Assembly (NCBI GenBank): GCA_024803745.1
Contig: JANJXV010000004.1
Span: 46,434,858-46,498,857 of the forward strand
Origin: Megascapheus bottae
Taxonomy: Eukaryota > Chordata > Mammalia > Rodentia > Geomyidae
DNA length: 64,000 bases
Reading direction: 5' to 3'
Position 1 is the stretch's first letter; each line of letters opens with the position of its first letter. Made by a program: the position numbers and the translations under genes. The notes beneath the pieces were generated by a model, which saw only the letters and a list, made by a program, of their open reading frames with translations, was not told the origin of the DNA and made no database searches. Of the stretch, positions 23,721 to 36,628 are shown in pieces.

Positions 23721-23906
23721 CTTCTTCGTCTTCGTCTTCCTCTCTTCTTCTTCTTCTTCTTCTTCTTCTTCTTCTTCTTCTTCTTCTTCTTCTTCTTCTT
23801 CTTCTTCTTCTTCTTCTTCTTCTTCTCCTTCTCCTCCTTCTCCCTCTCCTTCCCTTTCCCCCTTCCCTTTCCCCCTCCCCTCCTCTTCCTCCTTCTCCTT
23901 CTTCTA
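23721..23906. repeat. (TTC)n / GAA microsatellite and polypyrimidine tract
   Basis: About 27 uninterrupted CTT/TTC units (about 23744-23826), flanked by mixed TTC, TCC and CCT units. The whole 186-bp tract is pyrimidine on the plus strand apart from two G's near its start. Long GAA/TTC tracts can adopt triplex structures. Arginine-rich or phenylalanine-rich ORFs here are artefacts. Confidence 0.96.
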
Positions 23907-23949
23907 TTTTTTTTAATGGTTGCTCATGTCCTGGGAGTACCAACATGGT

Positions 23950-26900
23950 CAGTTTACAAACAAATTTGTTAAGTGCAAGACACAGGAGTCAAAGATTGAA
24001 TATGTAATCTAGATTCCATATCGTTTTCAAGCTAGACTGGAGCAATACATCTGTAGTTTTAATTAATTGACATAAGTTTTATAATACGAATTAATATGAT
24101 TTTTGCAGAAGCTCAACTTATTATGCATGAGAACAGTAGACAACAGTGGTACCCATAGCAGCAGTGGTGCCTTCTGGGAAGATTGTAAAGTACAAGTCAA
24201 ATACAACTTATTGCAATGACAGGTTGATTGGCACTAACCGGAACTTTCAAAATGGTACCATGTACTGTATATCTGATACTCTCATTATCTTCCAAAAAAT
24301 TAAAGGGGAGGAAATAATGTGATGTGATTTGGATGCTAGTCCAGGACTCAGATGAACTTATCACAAATGCCTTAGAGGAATGATCTATGTCAGATCCTGT
24401 GTCTGTTTCTTTTTCTTCTTTTTCTCTTGCTCAGCTTTTTACCTGGCTAAAGTAATTGCATCAATTAATATTTATCAGTACAACACTAAAAATTGTGAGC
24501 AAAGTATTGCTTAGGAAATTAAATCTGAAAACTCACTCATTTAAAACAGATGTATTTCTGAGGAAATAAGAATAGTTGTTCATTATTTAGCACAGTTTCA
24601 AAAAATGGCAAAAGCACAGTGCATATAATCCTACAACAGGAAAAGAAATAGAAAGGATTTTAAAGAATTAATAATCTATTTTCTTTAAGAAATGACTAAA
24701 ACTTTCAACAAGAAGTCTCCTCACCTCCAGAAACTATAGTGAATAAATTGATAGGGAGGTTTTAATTTCTGCTAGTGGCCAATTTGAATTTTTATTCTAT
24801 GCAGACTGAACAAACATTGCTGAAAAAAGCCAAAATTACTTAAATCATGAATATAGTCAAATATTAATTTTGTTTCTTTAAAAAGTCTATCTTTTGCTTT
24901 TCAACAGTGAAATCTTAAATTCTACATACACATTTATTATGATCACTCATATGTGGCTCAATGTAGTTCTTTTTTTCTTTGCTGAACCATTGTGATAGTT
25001 CAACAGTATTTCCCTAGCCAGAGACCCCGTCCCCCTTTTTTTCAAATGGCGCTCTTCTTTTCCTCTTTGTCTTCACACAACATAGCATCAAACATGACTT
25101 TTGAGAAGACCTGGAAAACCTTTTAAGTTTCTTCCCAAGATATGAAGAGTAAGACAATTAAGACAATTGTCAACAATTAAAACAAATAAAAGCAAGATTA
25201 GAGTTTCTTTCTGGCACAGTGACAGAAAACTCCAGAGATGTTTCTCAGTCTTTGTGCTACTGGCTTTTGCTCAAAAGGTTTTGTCATTGCCTTTCATTCG
25301 TCTGAAATGAGCGAATACATATGTAAATAAAACATCTACAAGAATTCTTATGTAAATAAAAAATATAGCATTCAGAGGGAGAAAAGAGCAGTTGATAAAG
25401 GAGGGCCAGTGCTGTAGGGCTTTGTGAACAAGAGAGGGAAGGCTTTCTTTGTGCCACAACAAAACATAACCCTGCTCCTGAAAGAAAGGAGACAGAAGGC
25501 TAGCTCTGGCTAAAAGCTGGGCTGTGTGTAACTGACCCAGTGGAAGAGACCCTGGTTCTATCCCTAGAGCTGTTAGCCTAACAAAGTGGATCCTGGGTAT
25601 GAGTAAGATGGCTGTGTGTTCTTCTGCACACCCAAACTCCACCAGTGAGCTACACTTTGCTTTTAAAACCAAGGGGAGATATATCAATCAGCATATCTGG
25701 CTATGAAGCTGTTTCTTCTAATTCTTCATCCAAAAACGAAGGCAAGCAAATAAGCAAATTATGTCTTCATAAGTTGTTGGGGACACTGTCATAATGCTTC
25801 TGGATGCTAAGCAGAGGGGGCCATGCTTCCATCTCTTACTCTCTTGGTTTTCTAAATGTGCAGTGATTTCCTAATTGGCTCCAAAGTAAGATAGATGTTT
25901 TTAATGAGTAAACCCTAATCAGTACCACATAAGCAAAGTGTCAATTGTTCTTTGATATTGGTGTCCCCTTCCCAAAATGATTTTATGTAATATTACTTTC
26001 CTTTATGACAATTCATACCCTGGGGTATAGCTGTGATATGGGAAGCAAGGTAGAGTCAGTAATTCATAAATTATAGACATTGATTTCTTTTCAGAGTTAG
26101 AGTAATAGAAATAGCTAACCACCATCTTCAGTGTGTTTTGTCAAAAATCTTGGTATGAAAATTTCTAGGTACTGTAGTATATGTTGTTCTTCTGCTGTTT
26201 CCTGCACAAAAATTGTCAAGGTTAAAATAAGAGAGATGAGAAATTTCTAGAAGTCTTTGTTAAGCACCAAATGTTTTCCACTAAGTCTCTTCCTCTCTTC
26301 AATGCTGTAAGATTTTCATGACCTAAAAGTTAAACAAATGTGTACAAATATTACAGGCTTTAAAGAAAAAAAGCAACTTTTAGAAGATCTTCATAGTAGC
26401 TATTTCTCCTCCTCCCCCCTCTCTCTATATGTATATACATATATGTAAGTGGACATACTTTGATATAAAAAATCACAAACCTTTTTCACATAGTTTTAGA
26501 TAAAAAGTTAGCCGATCATTCAAACATAACATGGAAAAAATGATCATTGGTCATAAATTCAATTAAATATGAATGCAAATTTAAAGGAGGTAGTAGGAGC
26601 TCTTTGAAACAAGAGAAAACAATAGCTAGGGTAAAATAACTCCCAGAAAAGGTAACACATGCCCACAAACAAGATAGAATGCACAAGCTTCTCAACTCAC
26701 ATAAAAAAAGATTCAGGGAATTTAAACAGTATTCTTGGTTGCCGTATCTCTAATGTAATTATTGAAGTGCTTTCTGTAACTTGCAGTAGGAATCCCTGTG
26801 ACCCTTGTACCAACTTTGATGTCTTTTCACTATAACTCCGTTAACAGAAAAATCATCTTTCTTTCTAAATATCACACCTGCAGTGTCTACCCTTCAGATC

Positions 26901-28387
26901 ATTCAATCCATTGGGAAACACTACCCACATACATCAAAAGTTTCCACTTTCTCCAGCTCTTTTTAACACCACAGTCCCTCCGCCCCCCTTTGCCCCCCCA
27001 CAGGCCCCTTGCAGCTATCTAGGGACTCTTTCACTTTTTGTCCTTTGCCGACCCTTCTGGACTACATTTTCTCTTCTTATTCAGGCCATCTGCTCTCCAG
27101 GAAGGTAAAACTTCTGCTTAGAAAATAAGCAACATTCCTAGCAATCCCTTGCTTTTGTGAAATATCCTTTTGGCCACTGCCTAGGAAGACACATTGTGCA
27201 ATGTGCAATTCAATTTCTGATCCTAGTTTAAAAATAGTTTGTAATTGATACATTTCTCAACACAGCCTCCCCCTTTGCTCTGCTAGTGGTACAACCTTCT
27301 TGTTCTTGACAGAAGTCTTTCTAAAGACCTGCTCAAGCCTCACTAAGCAGCTGTGAGTTAGGTCATTTTCCCAGGAGTTTTACATGTGGAAAGCTGGGCA
27401 TTAGTAAGGCCTCAAAAAGGACACCATCTGGCCCTAGTGAAAAAAAAAGGATCATGACACTTCCTGTGGTACCAACAGACCCTGATGAACCAGAAAGGAA
27501 TTCAGCCCTGGACTGTGATCCAATAGAGAGCGGCCTTACAATCACCTCCTCGGTGACAACCCACTCCATTCATCTTCGCAGTTATCTCATAGCACAATGG
27601 ACTTTTGTGCCATGCTGTTTACTGAAGGCGGAGTAAAATCCATTTTGATTGTTGTGTTTAGTCTCAGTGCCTGCCCTCCTCCCTGGAACACATATCAGAT
27701 CAGGAGAGAAGGAGCTGCACAAAGAAGGATACTGATGGTTTCTCCTTAAAACTTCTCCTGTGTCCTTCCTCCAGTACACAGGGAACACTCTAATAAAATG
27801 CTCGACTCAGCACAGGCACCAAAAAAGACTTTGCTTTTTTTTCTTCTGACATGAGGAGCTGTCCCTCATGACTAATAATTTCTTTTAAAGCTATTCAGAT
27901 TAACAGGCTTTGGGAGGGGAGTGACCGGGAAGATAGGAGAAAATTGAAATTTAGACAGATACTCATAAACTGCATAGTTGAGTGGCAACTCCTTTGTACA
28001 ATCACAAAACAATAATAAACATTTCCTATGAATGAGCTGAATCCATTGGGTCTGTTAAAACCAATATGTTTCAAAGTCCTATTAAGAACTAAAGCAGAGA
28101 AATTAATAGAAAACCAGGGTTTCTTTCCCAAAAGGAGAATTTCCTGAACAAAGCCATAAAAGTGGATCTGAGTGTCATCTTGCATTGTTTTACAGTTTGT
28201 AAAACTCACTGTAAAAGGGTTTGCAGTTTATAAAGCCTTTCAGTGTTTCTTATGTTAGCATATGAAAATAATGGAAGTCTGATTGCAAACAGCAAATCCT
28301 TGACTTTTATTTTTGACTTTTGACTTTGATGGAGCACATTATACAAACAAAAAACCAAAGAAATCTTTTAACTGGCTCATTATCAAT

Positions 28388-28390
<3 letters not shown>
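23950..28390. other. Repeat-poor unique DNA, first part; no gene recognised
   Basis: I found no convincing SINE, L1 or LTR over more than 4 kb. A 138-codon minus ORF at 25271-25687 and a slightly GC-richer patch at 27400-27790 have no recognised protein relatives. The stretch could hold conserved non-coding elements, but that cannot be judged from one sequence. Confidence 0.55.
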
Positions 28391-28442
<52 letters not shown>

Positions 28443-28443
28443 T
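28391..28443. repeat. (TG)n microsatellite
   Basis: About 22 TG units, then TATGTGTG. Confidence 0.95.
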
Positions 28444-31400
28444 AATGGATGCATTCATTATTTGCATGTCTGGTGAGGAACTAACGCTGATCATCTCCAA
28501 AATGAACTATTACCATCCAAATAAACAGAGATTTTAGTCGAAGGATTCTGGTGCCATCTCCCAGCACGGCAAGGAGACATTAGATGTGGCTAGAAGATGC
28601 TTTCTTCGGCCCGAGCCTCCCACCTCAATTCTAAGTAGATTCATCTTCATTATCCTTAAAAAAATTCTTTCAATCTTAAGATACTGAAGCTCATTTTGCT
28701 TGCCACTGGGGGCGTCATCTGTGCACAGACCTGAGTCCTCCCCTACTGTTGGAAACTTCAATAGAAGGCCATATTGCCACACAAAAGGACTTTGGGACTA
28801 AAGAAGAGGGTTAAGAGTCATTATTTTTCCTATTCTATGAATTTAACTTAGAGTGCTATAGGCTGCCCCTTTTCCAAACAAATCTGCCTAGATTTGAAGG
28901 ATTTAAAAGAGCTAATGTAGAATGACTAGAATTTAATGAAGGAAGACATTTCTCAGACTCATTCTCATATGGAAATGATGAGGCTTTATTGTGGAAAGAT
29001 ATAATTGTTCTTTATTTATTTGCATGTGTGTCCCAGGCCTAATTATTGACATTTTCTGTTGATAAAGATTTGTCACCATTGATGTTATTCATCAAGTGCC
29101 TGCTGAGAGAAGTTCAAACCATAACTTTCATCTCTGTCATCGGTGCTTTTTCTGGCAATGTGTTATGACTATATTAGACTATAATGCCCATGTCTTGGCT
29201 GCCATGTAATCATGAAAATATATGCAACTAATGATTAGTTAAGTATAAGAGTGGAGATAGGGAGGAAGGGGAAGGGGGAGGGAGAGGCAAGAGAGAAAAA
29301 GAGGGGGGAGAAAGGTTTTGAAAGGTTTTAAAACAAGATATGAACCACAAAGACAAATTCTGAATGCTTTCCCTCCCATGTGGATACTAGATCTAAAGAC
29401 AAAACACATGTGAGGAGGTAAATGGGGGACTATTTGGGAGAAGAACCAGCAGGTGTTAGAGGGGAGAAAGGAGGGAACAAATATAGTAGGGATGATATGA
29501 TTGAAAAACATATTAAAACATCCTCATAAAAACATTGAAAATACTGCAAAAAGATCAAAAAAGGGTGGGTAAACAGAGAAGGTGAAGGAGGTAGATATAT
29601 TCAAAATACTCTATACTTGAGAAACAATAAAGTTTAGTGACATTGGTTTGGCAGGAGGGAGGGGGGTGAGGGAGAGGACTGGTAAGAGAGAAAAGGGAAA
29701 AAATTCCACTCTCAACTAATTTTTACTAATAAAAATGTAGAATAATAGCTAACAAAGGGGTATCTGGTAGAGAAGCTACAAAAGAGGGAAAGAGTAACAG
29801 AAAAGGTGAGTATGATTGCAGAGCATTATAGCTGTATTTGGAACATCACAAGGAAACCCTCTGTGTGATATAATTAACAGGTTTCCATCCAATGGAAAGA
29901 AATTAAAGCTTGTAAGAGAGATATGAAATGTTTGCGCAATTGTGTCTAGTTGATCCTGATTTTCCTTATTTTGTAGGATGTTTCTCATGTGTTCAATAAG
30001 TGGGATACTTTGAGGCAAGGGTCAGTGTTTAAAATGATGGACACTTGTACCTCATGCTGCCTATGGAAAGCCAGGGACACTGGACCAAGAAGCTCAGGTT
30101 ATTAGGATATCAGAGGTGCAGATATTCAGATTTCCTCCAAGGTAGCAATGCTCTAAAACAGCCAGTGGAAAAGAAAAATAGTAACCTCAGAAGGAGAAAA
30201 GACTCCAGCTCTCCTCATTGCTAGTGAACACAAAAGCCGCTTCGCCACCAAAAGAAAGAAGAAAAAAAAGAAAAGAAAAAAAAATCAGATTGAAGTAGGC
30301 ACATAAATGTTCAGTAATTTGGGGTTACAATTTCATTCTTTCCTTCAAGATTACTAATACTCTCTATAAAGGTAATTTTTTTAAACAAAAGAACAATTGA
30401 AAACCTGGTAGATCATAAAATAATTAATTTTACCTTTTTATCTCTTCTGACACTTTTCTTAGCATTGACTTTGTGGCATTAACATATTTGCCTAGTATTA
30501 AGGGATTTTTTTTAAAAAAGGATTACAATGTTAATTAAAAAAATACAAGTGAGGTCTCAGTTGCTGGGAAAGCCTATGGAACATTGCTTTAACTGCAAGT
30601 TTGTGCTGCACAGCTCTCCCAGCTCCACCCCAGAAAGCTCTGTTTTGAGGCAACAATTCTTCAGGAGTAAAATGACAGAAGCAGAAACAATTTACTCCTT
30701 TAAGTCTCTGAGAATGCTTATGCTGGAACCTCACAAAAGCACTGTTACGTCCTTGAGCATTCTAAAGATCATTGTTAATGGGATCAATTTTTGTGTGTTA
30801 TTCCGCCGGATAGTTCGTAGGCCTTAAGAACTTCAGTGCAGGAGAGGAGACCCAGCAATGGGGGTTGTGGGAAGGGGGAGGGGCGGGGGAAAGTAGAAGC
30901 TTGAAAAGAAGGCCCTAGCGAATTCCATGTGATCAGTTCAGCTGCAATAATCTCTTTTTTCCTTCTTGACGAAGCCACACATGAGAGCACTCTGGTGTGT
31001 TTCATCATTATTTGTCACCCTTTTGTGTGGAGCAACTTATATCCACAGCCATCCCAGCAATTAAAATGAAAAAGAACCCAACAGTATTCTCAGTGAATTC
31101 GCCAAGGCTGGTGCCACCAATGCCATCCAACCTATTGAATGCCGGGTATCTAATGCTATTAGAGAGCACTGCGAGTATTCTGTGGATAAAAAAAAATTGT
31201 TACATGCAGAATGTAGAGAATGATTTAAATAGATAAAAAAAAATCTCAATGCACTGGCAGCAACTAAATGGGCTGTAAGCAGCAACCTCACCCCATACAG
31301 TGGAAGCAACTGACAGAGACTCATTTAGACTCCCTTGAAAAGATGAAGAATACTGAATTTGAGTAGACAAGTAGCCAAAGAATAAAGTTAACCCAGTAAA

Positions 31401-32638
31401 AGTAAGTCAGTCTTGTTTCTGTTGAAATGCCTTCTTGAAGAATAAGCATTTTTATTAGCCTGATTTTTCATTACCTAAATACATCTATGTAACTTTCTTG
31501 TGACACCACATTTTCAAGAAGGGAAAATTTTGATTTTCTTTAAAAAGAAAAGTGACCCAAAAGGAAGGATAAAACCAATGTTTTCCTTACCACAGATAAA
31601 TGGATTTAGGATTGAAAAGTTCTAATAAGTTGATATTAGTGTTGGTCTAGGGAATGCACACTCCAGGAAAATGACGATGCTATGATTTGATTTCATAGTT
31701 ATAGCAAATACTTTTGTGTGATTTCTATCTACAAATCTTAGGGGACAGTACAAGAATGCAGTTCCAAATCCATGGAATTTTTTTCCTATACAGTTTTTTA
31801 GAAAAAAAATCCTTAATAAAGTGCTCTGAAATATCACAGGTATAGTTTTGTGAGCAATGTAGTACAGACCACACATCGAGATATTTGTTCCACTTTAGAA
31901 TTTGTTTGGAATAAAGATTTGTGTTTTTGACAGACAATTCCTACTTAAGGTATCATGCTGCTGAAATTCTGAGGAGATACCAAGGACTTGCACTGATGAG
32001 AAGGAATATTTTTGACAATGTTCAGAGGAGGAAAAGGAGAGATACAGGGCCTGAGTAAGCAAAGGAGCAAAGGTCCAATACAAATGGTGAAAGTGACAAA
32101 GCAAAGTCCATGCACAGAAACATGGAGAAAGTGCTGCACATCCTACTGCAATCTTAATGCTGAGTTAGCTGAATCTTGATCTGGGTTGTAGCCAGAATTT
32201 CTGAATATGTTTACTTGTATGCAAGGGCCAGTGAAGCCATTGAAAAATGGTCAGAAACAGTGGACTATCTGGCTGACATTGCCATATTCATGATGAAGTG
32301 ACGGAAGGCAGAGGCAAAGCATTTAGCACAGTGCAGTGCTGCAGAGATGAGAACTGTTATTCCATCATGTCAGAGAAGTGTCAGGAGGAGCTACCCCTAA
32401 GATTCCCCATGAAGAACATTTAGGATGCCAAAGATCCCTACCCCCAGAGGCCAGCCATATTGTGATCTAGAAAATATTCTTGTATGACACTCTTCAGATC
32501 CACTATGATATGAAAGCCAAACAAATAAAAAAAAAGGGAAAAGCATTGTTTTACCTGTTTTCCTGAGCTGGGGATTTTAATGACAACTTCTTCCTAACAC
32601 CTTGGGAATAGAAAAATCTAGAACTGAAAGAACAACAC
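28444..32638. other. Repeat-poor unique DNA, second part; no gene recognised
   Basis: No transposon recognised. A purine-rich tract lies at about 29250-29325 (GGA/GAGA mix). A more GC-rich, CpG-containing patch lies near 30600-31330 (for example CCGCCGG near 30803 and GGGGCGGGGG near 30880). ORFs here are 60-104 codons without recognised domains. Confidence 0.5.
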
Positions 32639-32640
32639 CA

Positions 32641-32671
<31 letters not shown>

Positions 32672-32676
32672 ATATC
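32639..32676. repeat. (TA)n low-complexity repeat
   Basis: An alternating TA run with a few TATG units. Confidence 0.9.
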
Positions 32677-33418
32677 TCAATCGTCCTTATAATCTCATAA
32701 AAGAAAACTGTGTAGCGATTCATTGTGGCTTGCAAATCTCTTTAAAGTAAATAGTAAATGTTTTGTAAATGACAAGTTTTCAAATGAAGTTCTATTAAGG
32801 TTCACCAAAATGTCTCTGCTTCTAAGAATAACAATAGCAAAAACAAATTTAAATAAATGAGAAAAAAAAACAGTCTAGGTTGGTCCAGGTGGTTCTGCTG
32901 CTGAAAAAATGATTGAGTTTTTTTTTCTCATTAAGGAGACCATATTTCTTGGTTGCAATTTGGGGCAATATGTGTGATTTTGAGATTATCAGTAGGAAGT
33001 GGCTGGCAATTTAGCCTTACATTTTAGAAAATTTCTTAAATGCTTAATTGTTTGCTGAAATGTCAGCTGTAAGATTAGTGGCTGGGGAAATGCATTTACT
33101 TACATTGGCCTTATGTCTGTTTTCAGCATGAAAGGTACTGGCTGGAGAGGGTTGCATACACTTGAAGCTATGCGCGCTGCATTACAATGAAATGGTGTTG
33201 TAGGACACAATACACAGGATTTCTTTTTTTTTTAAGGGCATCCTATCCAAATCCTCTGACTGCAAAGTAAGAGCAACAGATGACTAATACATGGGTGTAC
33301 TGGATACAGAAATGATTGCAGTAAAATGATCTTCTTCCAGTCTGAATCCCCTCCAAACTATATACAGCAGAAAACTACACTGAAAACTAAGTTGTTTGTT
33401 TAAAAATATGGGGAGAGG
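32677..33418. other. No gene seen
   Basis: AT-rich unique sequence; the tail end of the repeat-poor region. Confidence 0.5.
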
Positions 33419-33612
33419 GCTGGGAATGTGGTTTAGTGGTAGAGTGCTTGCCTATCATGAATCCCTGGGTTCAATTCCTCTGTATCACATAAATAGAAAA
33501 TGCTGAAAGTGGTGCTGTTACTCAAGTAGTAGAGTGCAAGCCTCGAGGAAAAGAAGCACAGGGATAGTATCCAGGTCCTGAGCTCAAGCCTTAGGACTGG
33601 CAAAAAAAAATT
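33419..33612 (+). mobile_element. ID-dimer (IDL-Geo-like) SINE
   Basis: Left monomer (GGCTGGGAATGTGGTTTAGT ... GGTTCAATTCC), the linker ATAAATAGAAAATG, and a right monomer ending AAGCCTTAGGACTGGC plus poly(A). Confidence 0.87.
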
Positions 33613-34246
33613 GAGAGAAAGGCAAAACAGAATCACAACCAAATCACAAAGCAATGTATCTTTGCATCAAGAACATAGAGTTTGGTAATAGCTCTAGAGG
33701 TCAGGGGTGAAAGGATTTACTGGTATTAGAAAATATATCATTTAGTCTTGCACTTACTATCAGAAGTTAAATATTATGAATTGCATTCATAGCTTGAGTT
33801 CCTTTCTGGTTCTTTACATTACTATAAGCAGAGGAACTTTAGCTTTGTTGTGTTGTAGAGACATCTAATACCTCCTGTGTCAATCTTTCCAAATTTTCAA
33901 AAACCAGTAAATATTGCTTTTGAAAGACAAATAGACCAAAACCTACAAAGAGCACTGAGTATATATAATGTAATTTTAAATCCCAAATAATGTTAAATCT
34001 TCATTGAGTAAGTAGAATTACAATATCTTTGTTTCAAGTTCTTTATCCTGGACTCCTAATGAAAAATTAAAACTCTGTTTTGCTATTTGACATGAGTTAA
34101 AGAAGGGACAAAGAGTTATTTAACTTTATGTGGAGTGATTTCAATGATCATAGAATTAGGACTCTATTTCCTCTGCACATATTTCTTTTTTTCTGCTTTA
34201 TTTTATTTTTCAATTTCTATTTATTTTTACTCTTTAAAAAGAAACA
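33613..34246. other. No gene seen
   Basis: AT-rich unique sequence. Confidence 0.5.
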
Positions 34247-34248
34247 CA

Positions 34249-34530
34249 GGCTGGGCATGGTGGCTCATGCCTATAATCCTAGCTACTCAGGAGGCTGAGA
34301 TCTCAGGATCAAGGTTCAAAGCTAGCCCAGGCACAAAAGGACCTGAGAGTCTTATCTCCAAAAAACTCTAGAAAATGAGAAGTGGGGCTTGGCTCAAGTG
34401 TAGGATGGTAGCCTTGAGCTGAAGAGTTCAGGGACAATGCCCAAGCCCAGGAGTAGGGTGGTAGCCTTGAGCTGAAGAGCTCAGGGAAAGTGCCCAGGCC
34501 TAGTTCAAGCACCATGATCCCCCAAGAGGG
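34249..34530 (+). mobile_element. B1-ID SINE with internal duplication
   Basis: A well-preserved B1 half (GCTGGGCATGGTGGCTCATG, GGAGGCTGAGATCTCAGGAT) is followed by a right monomer whose core GTAGCCTTGAGCTGAAGAG occurs twice (about 34409 and 34452). The duplicated block is about 43 bp. Confidence 0.86.
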
Positions 34531-34808
34531 GAAAAGAAGAAACAAAGAAAAAGCAGAAACTTAATGACAGAATTGAACAATATTCAGGACTAGAAGAAAA
34601 ACATGCATGTGTCATATACATTTCGATTATGGCCAGTATATGAACATACTAAGAAGTAATTATTGAAATAAAAATTTATATTATAATGCATGCATGATGA
34701 TAACAGATTTACAATGTTTCAAAATGTCTTTAGAAAAGTCATTACTTTATATTCACCTGGTACTGAATGGTCTTATTAGATTCTGAAATAATATATGAAC
34801 TTGTTACT

Positions 34809-35220
34809 TTTAACTAACACTAGGATTCTCCTAACAGAGAATCGTCATAGTTCAAAAGATATTGTTCGTATGTCCATATAAGATGAGACTAAGCGAAATG
34901 AACTCCAGGATAGGGAAACAAGAGGTTTATCTTTGTGTTTGTTGTTCTTAATGTACTATGTGAAGCTATTTCTTTTTTCTTCTTTTCCCCTTAAGGTTTA
35001 TCTCAAGTTATTACTGTAACTGATATTGGTACTTGGTATATTGTTTATATGTTTATTTGTGTATTTGAAAATGGGAAGGTGAGAGAAAAACAAGATGAGT
35101 GGGAGGAGGTAGAGGGAGGGAAAGTGGGAGAAAACCCAGGAAGTAATGTACACACTACCTGATGAATCTGACTATAACTCCTCTGTACATCACTCCAACA
35201 ATAAAATTAAATTTAAAAAA
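34809..35220 (+). mobile_element. Older L1 3' end
   Basis: GAGACTAAGCGAAATGAACTC (about 34884) parallels the SEVSQTQRN-type end of ORF2. It is followed by a purine-rich G-rich tract (about 35065-35140) and CAACAATAAAATTAAATT at the 3' end. This resembles the younger L1 tails in layout but is clearly diverged. A possible 8-bp direct repeat TTGTTACT lies at 34801-34808 and 35221-35228. Confidence 0.62.
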
Positions 35221-35322
35221 TTGTTACTCTACACATATTTTATAGTTTCTATAATCCCTTTAGTTTGAAATCTCTAAATTTCTATGACCCTTCTGAGCTT
35301 TGAGACACTTGATGATCCATGA

Positions 35323-35388
35323 AACATGATGATGACAATGATGGTGGTGGTGGTGGTGGTGATGATGACGATGATTATGTTGATGATA
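35323..35388. repeat. (GAT/GGT)n-rich microsatellite
   Basis: Mixed GAT and GGT trinucleotides with about seven consecutive GGT units. Confidence 0.85.
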
Positions 35389-36334
35389 CTTTTGCTGTGT
35401 TAACTCTGTTACTTGGTGTTAGAGGGAATGACTATTTGTTTAAAATCATGTAGCACAGAGTATGACATAGAGTAAGTGCTCCGTAAATGTTTGTAGGATA
35501 CAAGAATGGGAGCGTGAAACACATACATATCTAATGGTCCGATGGAGTTGAGAACTTCTGGAAGACAGAGGAGACCTGTTACACTTTCATTGCCTTGTTC
35601 CTAGTATTGAGTAACCAGTTAGGACAGGCTGTACGTGAAAGTGACCATCCACACTTGATAGTGACAGTAAGTACCACAGAAGGAGAAGGACAGAGAAGTC
35701 AAGAAGGAACAGAAATAACAGAAAGGAGAAGACAATGCCAGTTTCCCCCAGCATTACTGAAAACTTGCTCCTTGGTTTCATTCAAAGGACAATGGAAAGC
35801 ATACATGTTAGTAAGGATGTCAAGAAATAGAAGAGCATAGATTAGTATAATAATTGTGGCCAGTCTCACACATACCAATTATTTAACACATAGATATTCA
35901 AGGTGTTTTTTTTGAAAGTTACTAGTTAGTGGGTTTAGACTGTTATTTTGTATTCTGAAAAAATTGGGAAACTAGAGTCTCTTGAAAATGCAGAGAATTT
36001 TGAAGAAGTAAGAAATAGAGTTAATAGGCTGTAAACTCCTGAATGGGACACATTTGGCAACGAATGGGTTCTGTCATGAAACCTGAAAGAGCTCTGTGCC
36101 ATTATTAATCTGCTACCCAGGCAACACTTTTGGCCTTCATGAATGGCTTCTAATTGGCTGAGGCTGGCCCACATATCCAAGGAGCCATTCACCAAACATG
36201 TTTGCCTAAGGCTTCAAATCTCTTTTACACCTGTGATACAGGAATATGGTCCCGCTGACGTGCTTTCTCTAACCTGCAGTGTGACTCACATGAATAATTA
36301 TCTTGTGAAGAATTTTTTCCTATATTCTTTGTTT
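35389..36334. other. No gene seen
   Basis: Unique sequence; short ORFs only. Confidence 0.5.
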
Positions 36335-36628
36335 GTTTTGTGATGGTCCTGGGGCTTGAACTCCTGATCTGGGCACCGTTCCTAAGCCTTTCCTTCCTTC
36401 CTTCCTTCCTTCCTTCCTTCCTTCCTTCCTTCCTTCCTTCCTTCCTTCCTTCCTTCCTTTCTTCCTTCCTTCCTTCCTTCCTTCCTTCCTTCCTTCCTTC
36501 TTTCTTTTTCAGCTGTTTATTGGCAAAGTCTCAGACTTTCCTACCTTGGTTCTCCTTGAACCATGATCCTCTGGTTTCAGCCTTGTGAGTAGCTAGGATT
36601 ACAGGTGTGAGCCACCAGCACCCAGCAG
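36335..36628 (-). mobile_element. B1-ID SINE carrying an expanded CTTC tract
   Basis: The outer right-monomer end (GGTCCTGGGGCTTGAACTCC, GGGCACCGTTCCTAAGCC) and the B1 half (AGTAGCTAGGATTACAGGTG, GAGCCACCAGCACCCAGCA) are clear. Much of the right monomer between them is replaced by (CTTC)n. Confidence 0.83.
36388..36509. repeat. (CTTC)n microsatellite
   Basis: About 30 TTCC/CTTC units with one or two interruptions, lying inside a SINE. Confidence 0.96.

Noticed and set aside
23614..23972. Polyarginine and polyphenylalanine ORFs on both strands
   Set aside because: Products of the TTC/GAA repeat.
25271..25687. 138-codon minus ORF, the longest outside L1 and tubulin
   Set aside because: No domain recognised, no splice context or conservation visible; compatible with chance. 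A faint GGTTCTATCCC B-box-like match near 25554 was too weak to call a SINE.
27400..27790. Possible exon in a GC-richer patch
   Set aside because: No frame is long or recognisable, and splice-site guesses would not be supported.
29239..29720. Old L1 3' UTR
   Set aside because: Purine-rich and ends near AATAAAAATG, but no ORF2 homology or flanking repeat supports it.
32100..32535. Possible processed pseudogene ending CAAATAAAAAAAAAGG
   Set aside because: An A-rich end follows non-repetitive sequence, but no frame gave a protein I recognise and no flanking duplication was seen.
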